Positions 1 to 11,011 of a stretch of 64,000 nucleotides of DNA are shown here, piece by piece. This DNA is from Serendipita indica DSM 11827 (taxonomy: Eukaryota; Basidiomycota; Agaricomycetes; Sebacinales; Serendipitaceae), in assembly GCA_910890315.1 (NCBI GenBank), contig CAJVGD010000001.1, positions 1,798,001 to 1,862,000 on the forward strand, in the 5' to 3' direction. Within the stretch, counting starts at the first letter, position 1. Every line of letters begins with the position of its first letter. The notes below the pieces were generated by a model, which saw only the letters and a list, made by a program, of their open reading frames with translations, was not told the DNA's origin and ran no database searches. A program made the position numbers and the translations under genes.

Positions 1-124
1 AGTACATCAGTAAATTCGTTCATGAACTGTGGTTGAGTGCTGACTATTTCTCGACCCATGGTTGCAACTTGGGGTCTATCGTCGCCTTTACAGGCTGAGT
101 CTTTGCTGTGGGCTTAAGGAACAT
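1..124 (-). CDS. Replication factor C small subunit, first exon only (partial, runs off left edge)
   Basis: The first coding exon runs from an ATG at 124 down to 45. It encodes a short N-terminus beginning MFLKPTAK and ending PWVEK plus two bases of the next codon. A consensus donor (GTCAGC) follows, so the next codon can be Tyr, giving the PWVEKYR start that is a hallmark of RFC clamp-loader small subunits (AAA+ ATPases that load PCNA at primer ends). The rest of the gene, including the P-loop, lies left of the window. The short lead-in before PWVEK suits an Rfc2/RFC4-type subunit, but the paralogue cannot be fixed from one exon. It diverges from the CAF-1 gene at 216. The family call rests on one motif and the splice site. 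Confidence 0.72.
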
Positions 125-215
125 ATTGCCGTGGCCAGAGAAAGCGGAGTTCAAAGCTTGGACCAACACCGCGTCCAGCTCGGCGGGTGAACTTTCGTCA
201 AAAGCGAGCCAAATC
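125..215. promoter_or_regulatory. Divergent 91-bp intergenic region, RFC subunit / CAF-1 large subunit
   Basis: Only 91 bp separate the two start codons, so both 5' UTRs and promoters must share this segment. No clear TATA box is visible. Both products act with PCNA at the replication fork, which makes co-regulation plausible but unproven. Confidence 0.5.
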
Positions 216-2916
216 ATGGATATCACGTCAAATGACACGTCTAGCAATGGTCAGTCGTATTTTCCGAGCAGACCTAGACACGAAGAGTTGACGCTGATGC
301 TGCTTTGATCGCTCAACACCAGTCGCAACGACATCTCCGCCTTCTTTCAACGTAGAGCTTAAGAAGACAAAAGTGGTATGGGCTCAGGAGGCGCTAGTGC
401 CACCCCCGGCGAGTTGGACGGAAACCTTTGCAGGTGGAGTCCTTGCATCCCCTAATTAGAGCACAATCCTAAGTCCATCGCTCCTAACAGAAATCCTCAA
501 GTTCCGCACAAAGATAGAAAGTTTACAGGAGCGTCCACTAGCTTCCCTCACCGCCGAGCATCGCACGCTCGTGGCCTTGTTAACGCAGGAGAGGTGCGTT
601 TTCAACATCATCTGTACATCAACTCCTGATCAATGCGATGATAGTGACAAGGATATCAAAACGCTTGCAAAGGAAATCCAGAAGACACTTTCCCCAGAAT
701 CGGCTTCGTCCACAGCTTCTAGTGATACACAAGCTCCTGTTCTTCCCCTGAATGTTGTCGAGTCGGCTATCAATGATGTGGCCAAACGTATCAATTACGG
801 TGTCGAAGGAGGCCTCAAGGTGTGGATTATACGGCCAGATGTCTGTCAAATCTCAGTTCTATTAGGACTTTTGTGTGTGGAGATGGGAATTAGACGACCT
901 TAGTGACCTTCCGGACACGAAGCGTGCCCTCATGTTACAACGCCGCGCGGATCGTCAAAAGGTATACCTATCCAAGTGGACCTTTCATCGACTTAGGATC
1001 ATTCTCAGGGTAGGGCTGTATTATTGGCACAGTATGAAGCACTGGCGGATGCAGACAAGACCGCAATCGTATTGAAGTCCCGACGTAAAAAGCAAGACGA
1101 AACAAATGGCGGAAAGGAAAACGTAAGAGGTCTTTAATGTCTCTTATATGACCTTATCCAACTCTAGGTGCCGGCTCCATCGACTGTGCCTTCTGCACTG
1201 GCAAACGCGGTGGTGCAAGATGCCCCATCGACGTCAACGTCGACGACAAATGCCGCTACTACTACTAATAGTAAGCAAGGTATATCTTGATTGTACTTTC
1301 TTCTAGAACTGACGGAAATATATATAGTGAAAGAGAAGGAGACCAAAGCCAAGAAAGGTGCGAAGCCCAAGGAAGCACCCGCTACGGTACGAACATCTTC
1401 CTGAGACGAGATTTTCCTAAGGTGTTGCAGGGATCCTCTACTCTGTTGTCGTGGCTCGCTCCTAAATCAACACCTGCTGCTCCCGCCACACCCAAGAAAG
1501 CAGACCCGACTCCGGTCGAGCAAAAAGAGGAATCAAAGCCAGCTTCCTCCTCTTTCGATCAAACGTTTAAGCCCTTTCGTGTCAAGAATGGGTTTACTCT
1601 TGCTCCCATCAACCACTTTAAGTCAACAAAGGCTCGGGTCATTGTGCTCGATGACGAGGAAGGCCCAGAATCCAAAACTCGCTTCAATTCAGCTACCCAT
1701 CGAGGTCAGCCGTTATCCCATTACCTAGATCCAGGCCTGACTTCCTTACAAGATACACACCCATTGCGAACGCTCTTGGCAGAAATGCCGCCATCTTCCA
1801 AGCCACGAAAGACCGCGTACGGGCGCCCTCATGACAAAGCCCCAGCAATGAAGACGAGTTCTCGTGTCTTAGTTCGGGACTTGATCGAAAAGCTGAACGA
1901 CGCTACAGCCGCAGGTGATGTCTATTCTGCCAAAATCCTTATTTCGACACTTTCGGATCGTCGCCAGCTACCCGTTCGATGGCTTTATTTCTACGAGAAT
2001 ACTCGACCTATGTATGTCGGTACCTGGACGAGAACCTCGAACACCGTTGGGCCACGAACTCCATTTGCTATGGATGAGAACTTGGACTATACGTATGATA
2101 GTGGGGAGGAGTGGTTCGAAGAAGAGGAAGGAGAAGAGATGGATGATACGGAGACGATTGAAGAGGAGGACGAAGAGCTTGACGACGAAAACAACGACTG
2201 GATCGTGGACGATGATGTGGACGAGTTGGAACCAAACGATGAAGGTGGTCTTGTGACGCTTGGAGACTCGCCCAAAGGAAAGCGCAAGGCGGAGAGTGGT
2301 CCCTTTGGTTGGCTCGGCATGAACAAGCGACGAAAGCTCGTGCCACTCAAGCCCGACTGCAAGGGACCGTATTGGGAAACTACGCTTGGGACCCCAGAAC
2401 TTTCGTCTTGGTCTCGATATTGTGTTCGCGTCTTAAACGGTAGGATTCTAACACTCTCGGACGACGTAAACTAACACCACTCAAGACGTCCCTCTGTATA
2501 TTGATCCTCTGGCCTCGTACCACGATCCGCCTGCTCCAGCTGCCAAAAGCGCCGATGGGTTTGCTATACCAGCTATTCCTGACCGGCTACTACCCACCGC
2601 GTCAGCTTCAACTTCGAACCCGGCGGCATCCGCCTTGGCTTCGACCGCGGGTCCAGCGAAGAAGCGGGCGTCTGCAAAAGCCACGAAGGACACACCAATG
2701 CTCTCCGACAAACTGGCACACGAAATGGCCAAGCTCGTACTCGAATCCGAGACTGGCTTGACGCAGCAGTCCATTGTCGATACCGTCTATTTGAAGCTCA
2801 AAGGCGCTGGCGCAAAGAAGAATGCGATACAAGCAACGATGAAGACAGCGTTTGTCAAGGACAAGAATCGATGGATCCTTAAAGACGAGTACAAGAGTCT
2901 CGCAGAAGGACCTTGA
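216..2916 (+). CDS. CHAF1A: Chromatin assembly factor 1 large subunit (CAF-1 p150 / Cac1 type)
   Basis: This is the histone chaperone subunit that deposits H3-H4 on newly replicated DNA. Splice-aware reading gives ATG at 216, exon 1 216-249, exon 2 323-433, exon 3 491-593 and exon 4 645-819, with more exons after that. The early exons join into the conserved block TFAEILKFRTKIE followed by an LTAEH segment. A Lys/Glu-rich stretch follows near 1330. Then comes the CAF-1 p150 signature around 2010-2120 (RPMYVGTW, then YDSGEEW), running into a long acidic region (about 2100-2250) that binds histones. The last exon (2635-2916 and just upstream) encodes a helical winged-helix-like C-terminus ending LAEGP. 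The several introns between 950 and 1430 are only approximately placed. No change of frame is needed. Identification is secure; exact internal exon edges are less so. Confidence 0.88.
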
Positions 2917-3052
2917 ACGACTGATCATGATAGCTGTCCTTTGTACTGGTAACGATGCGTAGAAGCATTCAGTTTATTTCTTGGTACTCGAAACAAGAGA
3001 TTTCGTCTAGATGTTAGACATTACGTGTGCGATTGGCCGCATACACGATTAT

Positions 3053-3358
3053 CTAGTATTGAAGTGTATTGACGCGTATCCTTCTGGATCGTGATTGCAA
3101 ATGGCGCATATCCGAGACGGTTACCAACATATCGCGCTCAAATATGGCCTCTTCGAGAGTGAGTGGAGGTGACTGGGGCTCAAAGCTCGAAGTGGATTCC
3201 GAGCCACTCGAGCCGCTAGCCCTCTGTCGACTGGCCTTTTCATGACCAAATACGCTATCATATGAGTTTATCATGTAGCGTCTGGACCTGACTGGGTCCT
3301 TTGGGGAGGATTCGGAGAGCCACTGCAAGACCTGTCGAGTTGTTTGATCTCGTCGCAT
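3053..3358 (-). CDS. Small hypothetical protein, about 101 aa
   Basis: A single uninterrupted ORF with an ATG start encodes a basic N-terminal half, a Ser-rich middle (SGSSGSESTSS) and an LTLEEAIFERD helix-like segment. There is no signal peptide or membrane segment. I do not recognise the family. It converges on the CAF-1 gene and could also be antisense to that gene's 3' UTR. Length and composition are compatible with a real short gene, but no conserved motif supports it. Confidence 0.35.
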   Translation of the reverse strand: MRRDQTTRQVLQWLSESSPKDPVRSRRYMINSYDSVFGHEKASRQRASGSSGSESTSSFEPQSPPLTLEEAIFERDMLVTVSDMRHLQSRSRRIRVNTLQY

Positions 3359-4172
3359 GCGACGACTCCGAAAGAGGCTCTCTATTGGAGGTAATTTTAG
3401 TGTGAGTTATTATATTAGCTGTTGGTATACTGACTGAGCACTTTGAAACTGAATGTCTGCCGCAAGCTGACAGGCTGGCTATCGAAAGTGGACGCTGTGT
3501 CGAGGAGGGGCGACTCGAGATGCGCTTCCATGGAAGCCCTGATCAAATTTTTGTGGGAATTAAGTCGGGCTGGGGGCTCTGATCACTCGAAGCTTGCAGA
3601 TTGTGAGGTGCCGACTTGCTGGTAATAATTAGCAGCGAGTGCGCATGGGAATTCATCGTACCGTCGTCTCTTTGATCCAAAGTTTAACCAAGTCTTGTGA
3701 CTCGAGGCCCAGCTTGTGTGGGTGCTCAATGTAGGCCGTGACATTGTAGAGAGTCGTCTTTTCCCTGGGGCACTCCCTCGCCGCTCTTATCAAGCCTTCC
3801 AGGTCGATGACAGCGTTTTGGGTTCACCCCCATCTAAGTCACTACCAAACGCCGGACTGCCCTACTGCATCCTAGGGATTCACGCGGTGGCAAACGACAC
3901 GAGGACCTGGGGCAACTTAGAAGTAGATCACCTCACTTTTATATACTCCACCTTTATGGTCGTGTCATGCGTCGGAGAGCGGTAGGAGTGAACCGATATC
4001 CCTTTGTACACTTGCAGTCCAACGCAAATGGACGGCTTTTCATTCTCGTCGACAGAATGTATCCAGTGTAAGCCTAACGGTTGTACTCCTATCGTTGGCA
4101 CGAGTTTTATATCCTCACAATCGCAGACTAGTCGGCATCCACACCGAATACATCTTGGACCTTACCTTGACC
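3359..4172. other. Gene-poor stretch upstream of NWD1
   Basis: I see no convincing gene here. The ORFs present are short, lack recognisable motifs and sit in different frames. The 3' part must contain the NWD1 promoter. A TATA-like string (tttatatact) lies near 3940 and another (tttatatcc) near 4110. No similarity to the upstream region of NWD2 is evident. Confidence 0.4.
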
Positions 4173-7100
4173 ATGTCCGCCCAAAGGGCAGTCAAGCCCA
4201 AGAAACAGCACAGAACTGTGATTCCGTCAGCATATCCGTCTCCCCCACAAGGTTCCTCAACCAGAAGAGATCAAGTATACAATACATTCACCGTCGGACT
4301 CGACGTAGTGGCAAACATAGCGGAGGGATCAGATATACTAGCCCCTCTCAAGGCCGCTTGTCGAACAACAAGATCAATCCTTGAAGTCGCGCAGGTCTGC
4401 TGGCAATGCTGGCACAGTTCTTCGGCTAACGGATGCGACAGACGATAGAGAGCAATCAAGAGGAATGGACGGATCTCACCTGGCGTCTGGAGGGCTATAT
4501 GTCCGCACTCGAGGAGCGAATCACCTTATTCGAGACATATTCTCTAGAGGACAGGGCCGTCGACGATGCGTTTAGCCAGCCGCTCGTCCAGTATGTCGAG
4601 TACGTGAACTGTCCAAATTTCTTCCAGTGATCTGAGCAATACAGATTCCTTGAAACTATACACGATACGGCTGTCGAAATAAAGGAGAAACGCAAGCGCA
4701 GCAAACTGGGGTTCTTGAAGTCATTGAGCAAAATCAAAATCGATGCAGGAGAGATTCGAAAACTCAACCGAGGTCTCGAAGATGGACACAGGAAGCTCAT
4801 GGTACGAACTTCATCCAGGGTGATTCACATGCTCATCGTAGACGTAGGAGGCGTTGAGTCTGTTCACTGCACTACGCATCCAGGCTGTCGAACGGAATAC
4901 CAAGGCCATTCTAACAGAGGGTAAGCTGGAGTTTGGGTTGCAACGCTTTGCTTAGCATTTCAAGTCGACGCATCTGCTATTCTTCAGCTGCCGACGGTAT
5001 CATTCGTCGCATCTTCAGTCCATACCACTTGTCTGAAAGGGACGCGCGAGGCCGTGCTGGAGGCGATCTGGCACTGGGCAGACGATGACACGTCGGAGAA
5101 GCCAATTTTTTGGCTCTGTGACATAGCCGGCTCCGGCAAATCCACCGTCGCAATGTCTGTAGTCGAATCGTGGCAACGACAAGGAGTGCTTGGGGGGAGA
5201 TTCTTCTTCTCGATAGCAAGCAGCGAAGCATCGGCCACCAACAAGTTCTGCACAACCATAGCAAGGGACCTTGCTCAATACGTCCCCGAGCTCGCCCCAC
5301 ACGTTGCCGGAGCCGTGAAGCGGAATCCCTCTTTCATGCGAAGCTCCCTGGAGGAGCAGTTCCGAATGCTTGTCACCGACCCTCTTCATCATCGGCAAGA
5401 ACGCGTGGTTATTGTGATCGACGCTCTCGACGAATGCAAATCTGGATCACAGCGGAGGGAACTCCTCGAAGCTATTTCTACAGCGGTTCGAGGATGTCAT
5501 ACTCTCAAGATATTTATGACAAGTCGGCCAGACCCCGTCATACAAGCAGTCCTAGGTCCACTCTCGATCAAGTGCAAGTTGGAGGACCGTCTGCACGACA
5601 CCATCTATCGCGATAATATCGACGATATTGCCTTCTACGTACACGAATCACTGAATGGAGTACTGTCAAAAGACAAGAGACAGAGACTGGTCGACAAGGC
5701 CAAAGGGTTGTTCATCTGGGCAAGCACCGCATGCCGAATGCTCACTAGCGAGACCAGCTTGAGTACCCACGAGGGTACATACAATCTTCTGGTCTCTATG
5801 GACCAGCCTGGAGCCATAGACGATCTATATAGTCTCATTTTCGAGCGCACAGTCCCCGAACACCACGCAGTCATGTATAAGATGCTTGCTTTGCTGCTGG
5901 CCGCATTTGAGCCGCTCCCCGTCAATCATATGGACGATATGCTCAAGCATGCTGGGGTAGATGGGAGCGCCAAGGCTTTGGTACGGAATCTCGGGAGCGT
6001 ACTTGTCGAGGATACAGCTACGCATCTTATCCAATTTCGCCATCCCACCTTTGTCGAGTATCTTCGACGCTGCTCCATCACCCCAGCCGTCGACAGCCGC
6101 AATAAGATATACATCAACATCGCCAATGCGCATGGTCAAGCTGCGTCATGGTGCTTCAAATGCTTCAAGTCCCGGAGTGAAGGTCTCAAGTTCAACATCT
6201 GTCAAATCGAGTCGTCTTTCCACCTCAATAGAGAGATACCTAACCTTGACGTCAAGGTATCGAGGTGTATCTCAAGAGAACTTCGATATGCCAGCTCTCA
6301 TTGGCTGTTCCACGTAGCGGAAACTGACGACAATTGGCGACGCACGCTCAGGAATGAACTCCAGTACATTATTGGAATCCCATATACCCTATACTGGATG
6401 GAGATTCTGAGCTTCACTGGAGGAGTGGCACGGGCGATGGCTGGTCTTCGAGCGATTACTAGCTGCACAGGAGTAGGTTATCATACTAATTAAATTCAAT
6501 CACTAACGGGATCTAAAGCTTGAAGAAAAAACTAGAAGCAGCCTGGACGAAATTCGGCGGTTCATCATAGCCTTTTCGGTGCCAATACAGGAGAGCGCTC
6601 CACACATCTACATCTCTGCACTTCCTTTCACTCCTACAAAGTCGAGGCTACATATTGAAGGGCTACCGGAATACCCTAACACTCTGACAGTGAGTCGCGG
6701 AGTCGAGGACAGATATCCCGGAATGCCTAGTGCTCTTCGAGGTCACGATGGCCCTGTAAACACCATTGCATTCTCACCAGATGGCTCAAAGATTGCCTCT
6801 GGATCAAACGACAACACGATTCGACTATGGGATGTTGTCACTGGTCAGCCACTAGGAGAGCCATTGAGAGGTCACGGTGGTTCCATCAATTCTGTCGCGT
6901 TCTCAATAGATGGGTCACAAATTGTCTCTGGCTCTTCCGGCAACACGATCCAAGTATGGGATACAGTTACTGGCCAGCCGCTGGGAGAGCCACTCCAAGG
7001 TCATAGTCGGTGGATCAGATCGGTCTCATTCTCGCCAGACGGGTCGCAAATAGTCTCTGGCTCATCAGATAACACGATTCGACTCTGGGATATAGTTACT

Positions 7101-9925
7101 GGTCAGCCGCTGGGAGAGCCATTCCACGGTCACAGCGGCTCGATCAATTCGGTCGCCTTTTCGCCAGATGGCTTAAAAATACTCTCTGGCTCATGTGACA
7201 GGACGATTCGACTATGGGATGCTGTCACTGGCCAGCTGCTGGGAGAGCCACTGCGAGGTCACCAGGGCTGGGTCAATTCGGCTGCGTTCTCACCAGATGG
7301 CACAAAAATTGTCTCTGGATCGGAAGACGCGACAATTCGACTATGGGATGCTGTCACAGGCCAGCTACTTGGAGAGCCACTCAGTGGTCATAAATACTGC
7401 ATTTACTCTGTTGTATTCTCCCCAGATGGCGCACGGATCGTCTCCAGCTCGAGGGACAAGTCGATCCGAATATGGGATGCTGTGACCGGCCAGGTACTGG
7501 GAGAGCCACTCCTGGGTCATGTAGATGACATATATTCCGTCAAATTCTCTCCAGATGGCTCACGAGTCGCCTCCGGTTCACGAGACAAGACAATTCGACT
7601 ATGGGATGCAGCCACTGTCCAGCCACTGGGGGACACATTCCAAAGTCACCACAGCTCGATTAATTCTGTCGCAATCTCACCAGACGGCTCACAGATTGTC
7701 TCCGGCTCTTCCGACAGGACAATCCGACGCTGGGATACAGCCACTGGTCAGGCGCTGGGGGAGCCACTCTACGGTCATGATGGCTGGATCAACTCTGTCT
7801 CATTTTCGCCAGATGGCTCAAGGATCGTCTCTGGCTCTCAAGACGCGACGATTCGTCTATGGGACGCAACCACGGGCCAACCGCTGGGCGAACCGCTGAG
7901 CGAACGACTTCGAGGTCACTGGAGCTCGATTTATTGTGTCAGATTCTCACCAGATGGATCAAAGATCGTCTCTGGCTCTCAGGATGGGGCAATTTGTCTA
8001 TGGGACACCGTCACTGGCAAACTGCTGGGCAAACCACTTCGAATTGACAGGACCGCTATTAATTCCGTCGGATTCTCGCCAGACGGATCACAGATAATCT
8101 CTGGATTGGGAGACCGAACGATTCGACGATGGTATACAGTCACTGGTCAGCCTCTGGGAGAACCACTCCGGGGGCACGACGACTGGATCCACTCTGTTGC
8201 ATTCTCGCCAGATGGCACACAGATCGTCTCCGGCTCGAGGGACAGGACGATTCGACTATGGGATGCTGTGACTGGTCAGCCAGTAGGAGCATTGCGAGGT
8301 CATGGGGGTCCGATCTTTTCAGTCGCATTTCGCCAGACGGCTCAAAAATAGTATCGGGTTCTTCTGACAAGACGATTCGACTATGGGATACAGTGACTGG
8401 CCAGCCGGTCGAGGGGCCACTTCGAGGTCACGATGACTGGATCTTCTCTGTCACCTTTTCGCCACTTGGTTCAAAAGTTATCTCTGGTTCGAGAGATCAG
8501 ACAATCCGACTGTGGGATGTAGTCACTGATCAGCTGCCGGGAGAGTTACTCCGAGGTCACAATGGCTCGGTCCATTCTGTCGCAGTTTCACGAGATGGTT
8601 CACAAATTGTGACTGGTTCTTACGATGAAACAATTCGACGATGGAACACGGAGACTTGTCAGCCACTTGGAGAGCCACTTCTAGGTCACGACGGCTCAAT
8701 CTATTCTGTCGGTTTCTCGCCAGATGGATCACAAATCGTCTCTGGCTCTGAAGACGCGACAATTCGTCTATGGGACGCAGTCACTGGCCAACCGCTGGGC
8801 GAACCACTTCGAGGTCATGATGGCTGGATCTTTTCCGTCGCATTCTCACCAGACGGTTCACAACTTATCTCCGGCTCTTCCGACAAGACAATTCGACTCT
8901 GGGATACAGCCACTGGCCAGCCGCTGGGGGAGCCATTCCAAGGTCATGATGGCTGGATCAATTCTGTCGCATTCTCTCCAGATGGCTCAAAAGTCGCTTC
9001 TGGCTCTGTTGATACGACAATCCGTCTATGGGATGCTGTCACTGGTCAACCATTGGGAGAACCGCTCCGAGGGCACGATGGCTCAGTCAGATCAGTCGCA
9101 TTCTCTCCAGACAGCTCAAAAATTGTCTCCGGATCATCAGATAGGACGGTTGGACTATGGGACGCGGTCACTGGTCAGCCACTGGGAGAACCACTCCGAG
9201 GTCACAACAACTCAATCTCAGCTGTCGCATTCTCACCAGACGGGTCACAAATCGTCTCTAGCTCTTCCGACAAGACAATTCGACTCTGGGATAGAGCGAC
9301 TGGTCGGCCACTGGGAGAATCATTCCGAGGGCACATCGACTCAGTCAATTCCGTCGCATTCTTGCCAGACGGCTCTCGAATCGTCTCTGGCTCGGAAGAT
9401 AGGACGATTCGATTCTGGGTTGCAATCATATGTCAGCCGCTTGTAGAGTCACTTCAAGTTCACAGCTCCTGCACCCATTCAGTCCCATTCTTGCCAGATG
9501 ATCCAAAAACTGTCTCTGACTCAAAGGAAAAGATTATTAGATTGTGGGACGGAGAAGGTGGTGAGTCTAACTAGGCCTCTCCTTGATCGTATGACATGAC
9601 CTGACATTTGCGATTAGATGCAAACACGCACCAGTCCAGACAAGGAAACACAGAACTTATGCTTTCACGTCTTGAAAAGGATTCTTCAGGCACTTCCCTA
9701 AGAATTTCTGTACCTGGATTCCAATGGTGCTCACTCTCGCAGGATGGATGGGTGCAATCGTCTGGTAAACGTCTCTTCTGGGTACCATCGGAGAATCGGC
9801 ATGGGTTGAAATACCCGCATCATTTGACTATGCCGACATCAAGCTCCTTCCGTGCAACTAAACTTGACTTCACCCATTTTCAATGTGGTCCTTACTGGAC
9901 AAATGTCCGAAAGGACGTTTATTAG
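4173..9925 (+). CDS. NWD1: NLR-like protein, helical N-terminus + NACHT + about 22 WD40 repeats + C-terminal tail (frame break in repeat 13)
   Basis: This is a STAND-class NTPase of the HET-E/NWD type, a family known in fungi for non-self recognition. The start at ATG 4173 gives MSAQRAV. Exons 4173-4394, 4442-4599, 4645-4801 and about 4849-4920 encode a helical N-terminal region resembling the MLKL/HeLo-like four-helix bundle (inference). The NACHT exon (about 4964-6474) has Walker A AGSGKST near 5130 and Walker B VVIVIDALDEC near 5410. After an intron, the linker IQESAPHIYISALPFTPTKS leads to WD40 repeats from 6741. A last exon (about 9619-9925) encodes the tail GKRLFWVPSENRHGL. Near 8330, in repeat 13, one base appears missing compared with the sister repeats: the frame ends at 8351 and the remaining repeats continue in another frame. 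It is either truncated or pseudogenised, or the base is a sequence error in a repetitive tract. The paralogue NWD2 shares intron positions. Confidence 0.85.
6741..9560 (+). repeat. WD40-encoding tandem repeat array of NWD1, about 22 units of 126-141 bp
   Basis: Each unit encodes about 42-43 residues starting GH and ending TGQPLGEPL, with a core SPDGSQIVSGSSD then TIRLWD. I count 22 units; unit 9 carries a short insert (SERL) and the last two are degenerate. Units are very similar at DNA level. Differences cluster just after GH and around the residue before TIRLWD, which are exposed positions in a beta-propeller. Confidence 0.9.
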
Positions 9926-10131
9926 AACATTGTTCCTATTGATGCCACTCTTATATATTATACCTCGCCAAAGAAAGAATCCTAGGTACTGGTGTTGTTG
10001 CATACGCAGTTGCTTCATCGCACTGCCTTTGAATGTGCACTCGTGAATATTGTCGACACGACTTTAATTCACAGATTTCAGAGAGCGCGGTATTGTAGAT
10101 AACAGTCAAGACAACGAGCCACCGCAAGTCA

Positions 10132-10835
10132 TCATTGTAATTTCTGTCTTGATTTCCACTCCTTCTTTTGCGCACTTGCTGCCTTTTTGTTACCAAATAA
10201 ATACGTCGAGGTGCGCTTGTCAGCCCCAGTCTTGCGCGAGATGTACGAAGAACCAGAGAACAGCAGCTGGATATCGTCAGTAAAGTCATACTCAGAGTAG
10301 GATATACACACCGTCCAGAATCCCCAGGCGGCAGCCAGCCCATTGCCGAGGCTGACAAAGGTTCCAAGCGACCCAATCCCCTTTGAATTCCATGCTAATA
10401 ATGCACTAAATCCCGCACCGATAGTGAGCGGTGGCAAGAGCGGATGAGAGCCTTGCGCCGTGGTCTCCAGTGTGGTGGATTGCGTGTCAGGGGCGGCAAT
10501 GATGCTTGCAGTTGCCAGAACAAGGAGCATGACCCCCAGCTGATTCGAGAGGAATTGTTCCAGCGGGGTTAAATGGGCGTCCGAGTCGCATAGGAAGAGG
10601 AGAAATCGGGGGAAGAACAAGAGTGGGATTGAGAGGATTGCCATTCTGTACAACTATGAGTACGGATGAAAGGGTCTCTCAATACATACACCGAGGCGAC
10701 TGTAAACGACCAGACTTGTATGCTGTCATCGGGAGCGTACAGAGACTGCGCAGTTCGCTTTCCAGTTTGCGAGATATCTGCAAGTTCGGTGCTATTGTCC
10801 TGATTGGTGAGGTCTTCCATTTCAAAGCTTGACAT
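10132..10835 (-). CDS. Conserved fungal membrane protein of unknown function
   Basis: There are two exons. Exon 1 starts at ATG 10835 (MSSFEMEDL) and ends just before a GTATGT donor near 10685. Exon 2 resumes near 10635 with MAILSIPLLFFPRFLLFL and runs to the stop at 10132, giving about 219 aa. Four hydrophobic segments are visible: AILSIPLLFFPRFLLFL, LGVMLLVLATASIIAA, a Leu/Pro-rich segment ending LTIGAGFSALLAW, and GTFVSLGNGLAAAWGFWTV. The C-terminus is hydrophilic and basic with a distinctive stretch, SRKTGADKRTSTYLFGNKKA, which I recall as typical of an uncharacterised fungal family. The charged N-terminus is probably cytosolic. It diverges from SPT6 with 176 bp between starts. I can assign no function. 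Confidence 0.7.
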
Positions 10836-11011
10836 CTCGACTCAATGCCAACGACCAAGCGTTGATCCAAAGAGTATTTGTTCTTTGGAATCTAGTAGTG
10901 CGCCTAGTTGAGAGTATTTCACGATTAATAGCGTATTTGTTGCGGTAACGAGTAACGTGTGGGTATTTGAGCGTCGTGGCCAGGAGCAAGTTGCCAATCC
11001 ACAAGTTGGCC

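Noticed and set aside
2087-2362. Minus-strand poly-Ser ORF opposite CAF-1
   Set aside because: It is the antisense of the Glu/Asp-rich acidic region, where such Ser runs arise automatically.
7195-9446. Several plus-strand ORFs in the alternative frame across the WD40 array
   Set aside because: They are shadows of repeated codons. Their own repeats simply mirror the WD40 units and contain no WD40 motif.
6741-9560. Regular tandem repeats as a possible CRISPR or satellite array
   Set aside because: Units are protein-coding WD40 repeats in frame with no spacers of unrelated sequence.
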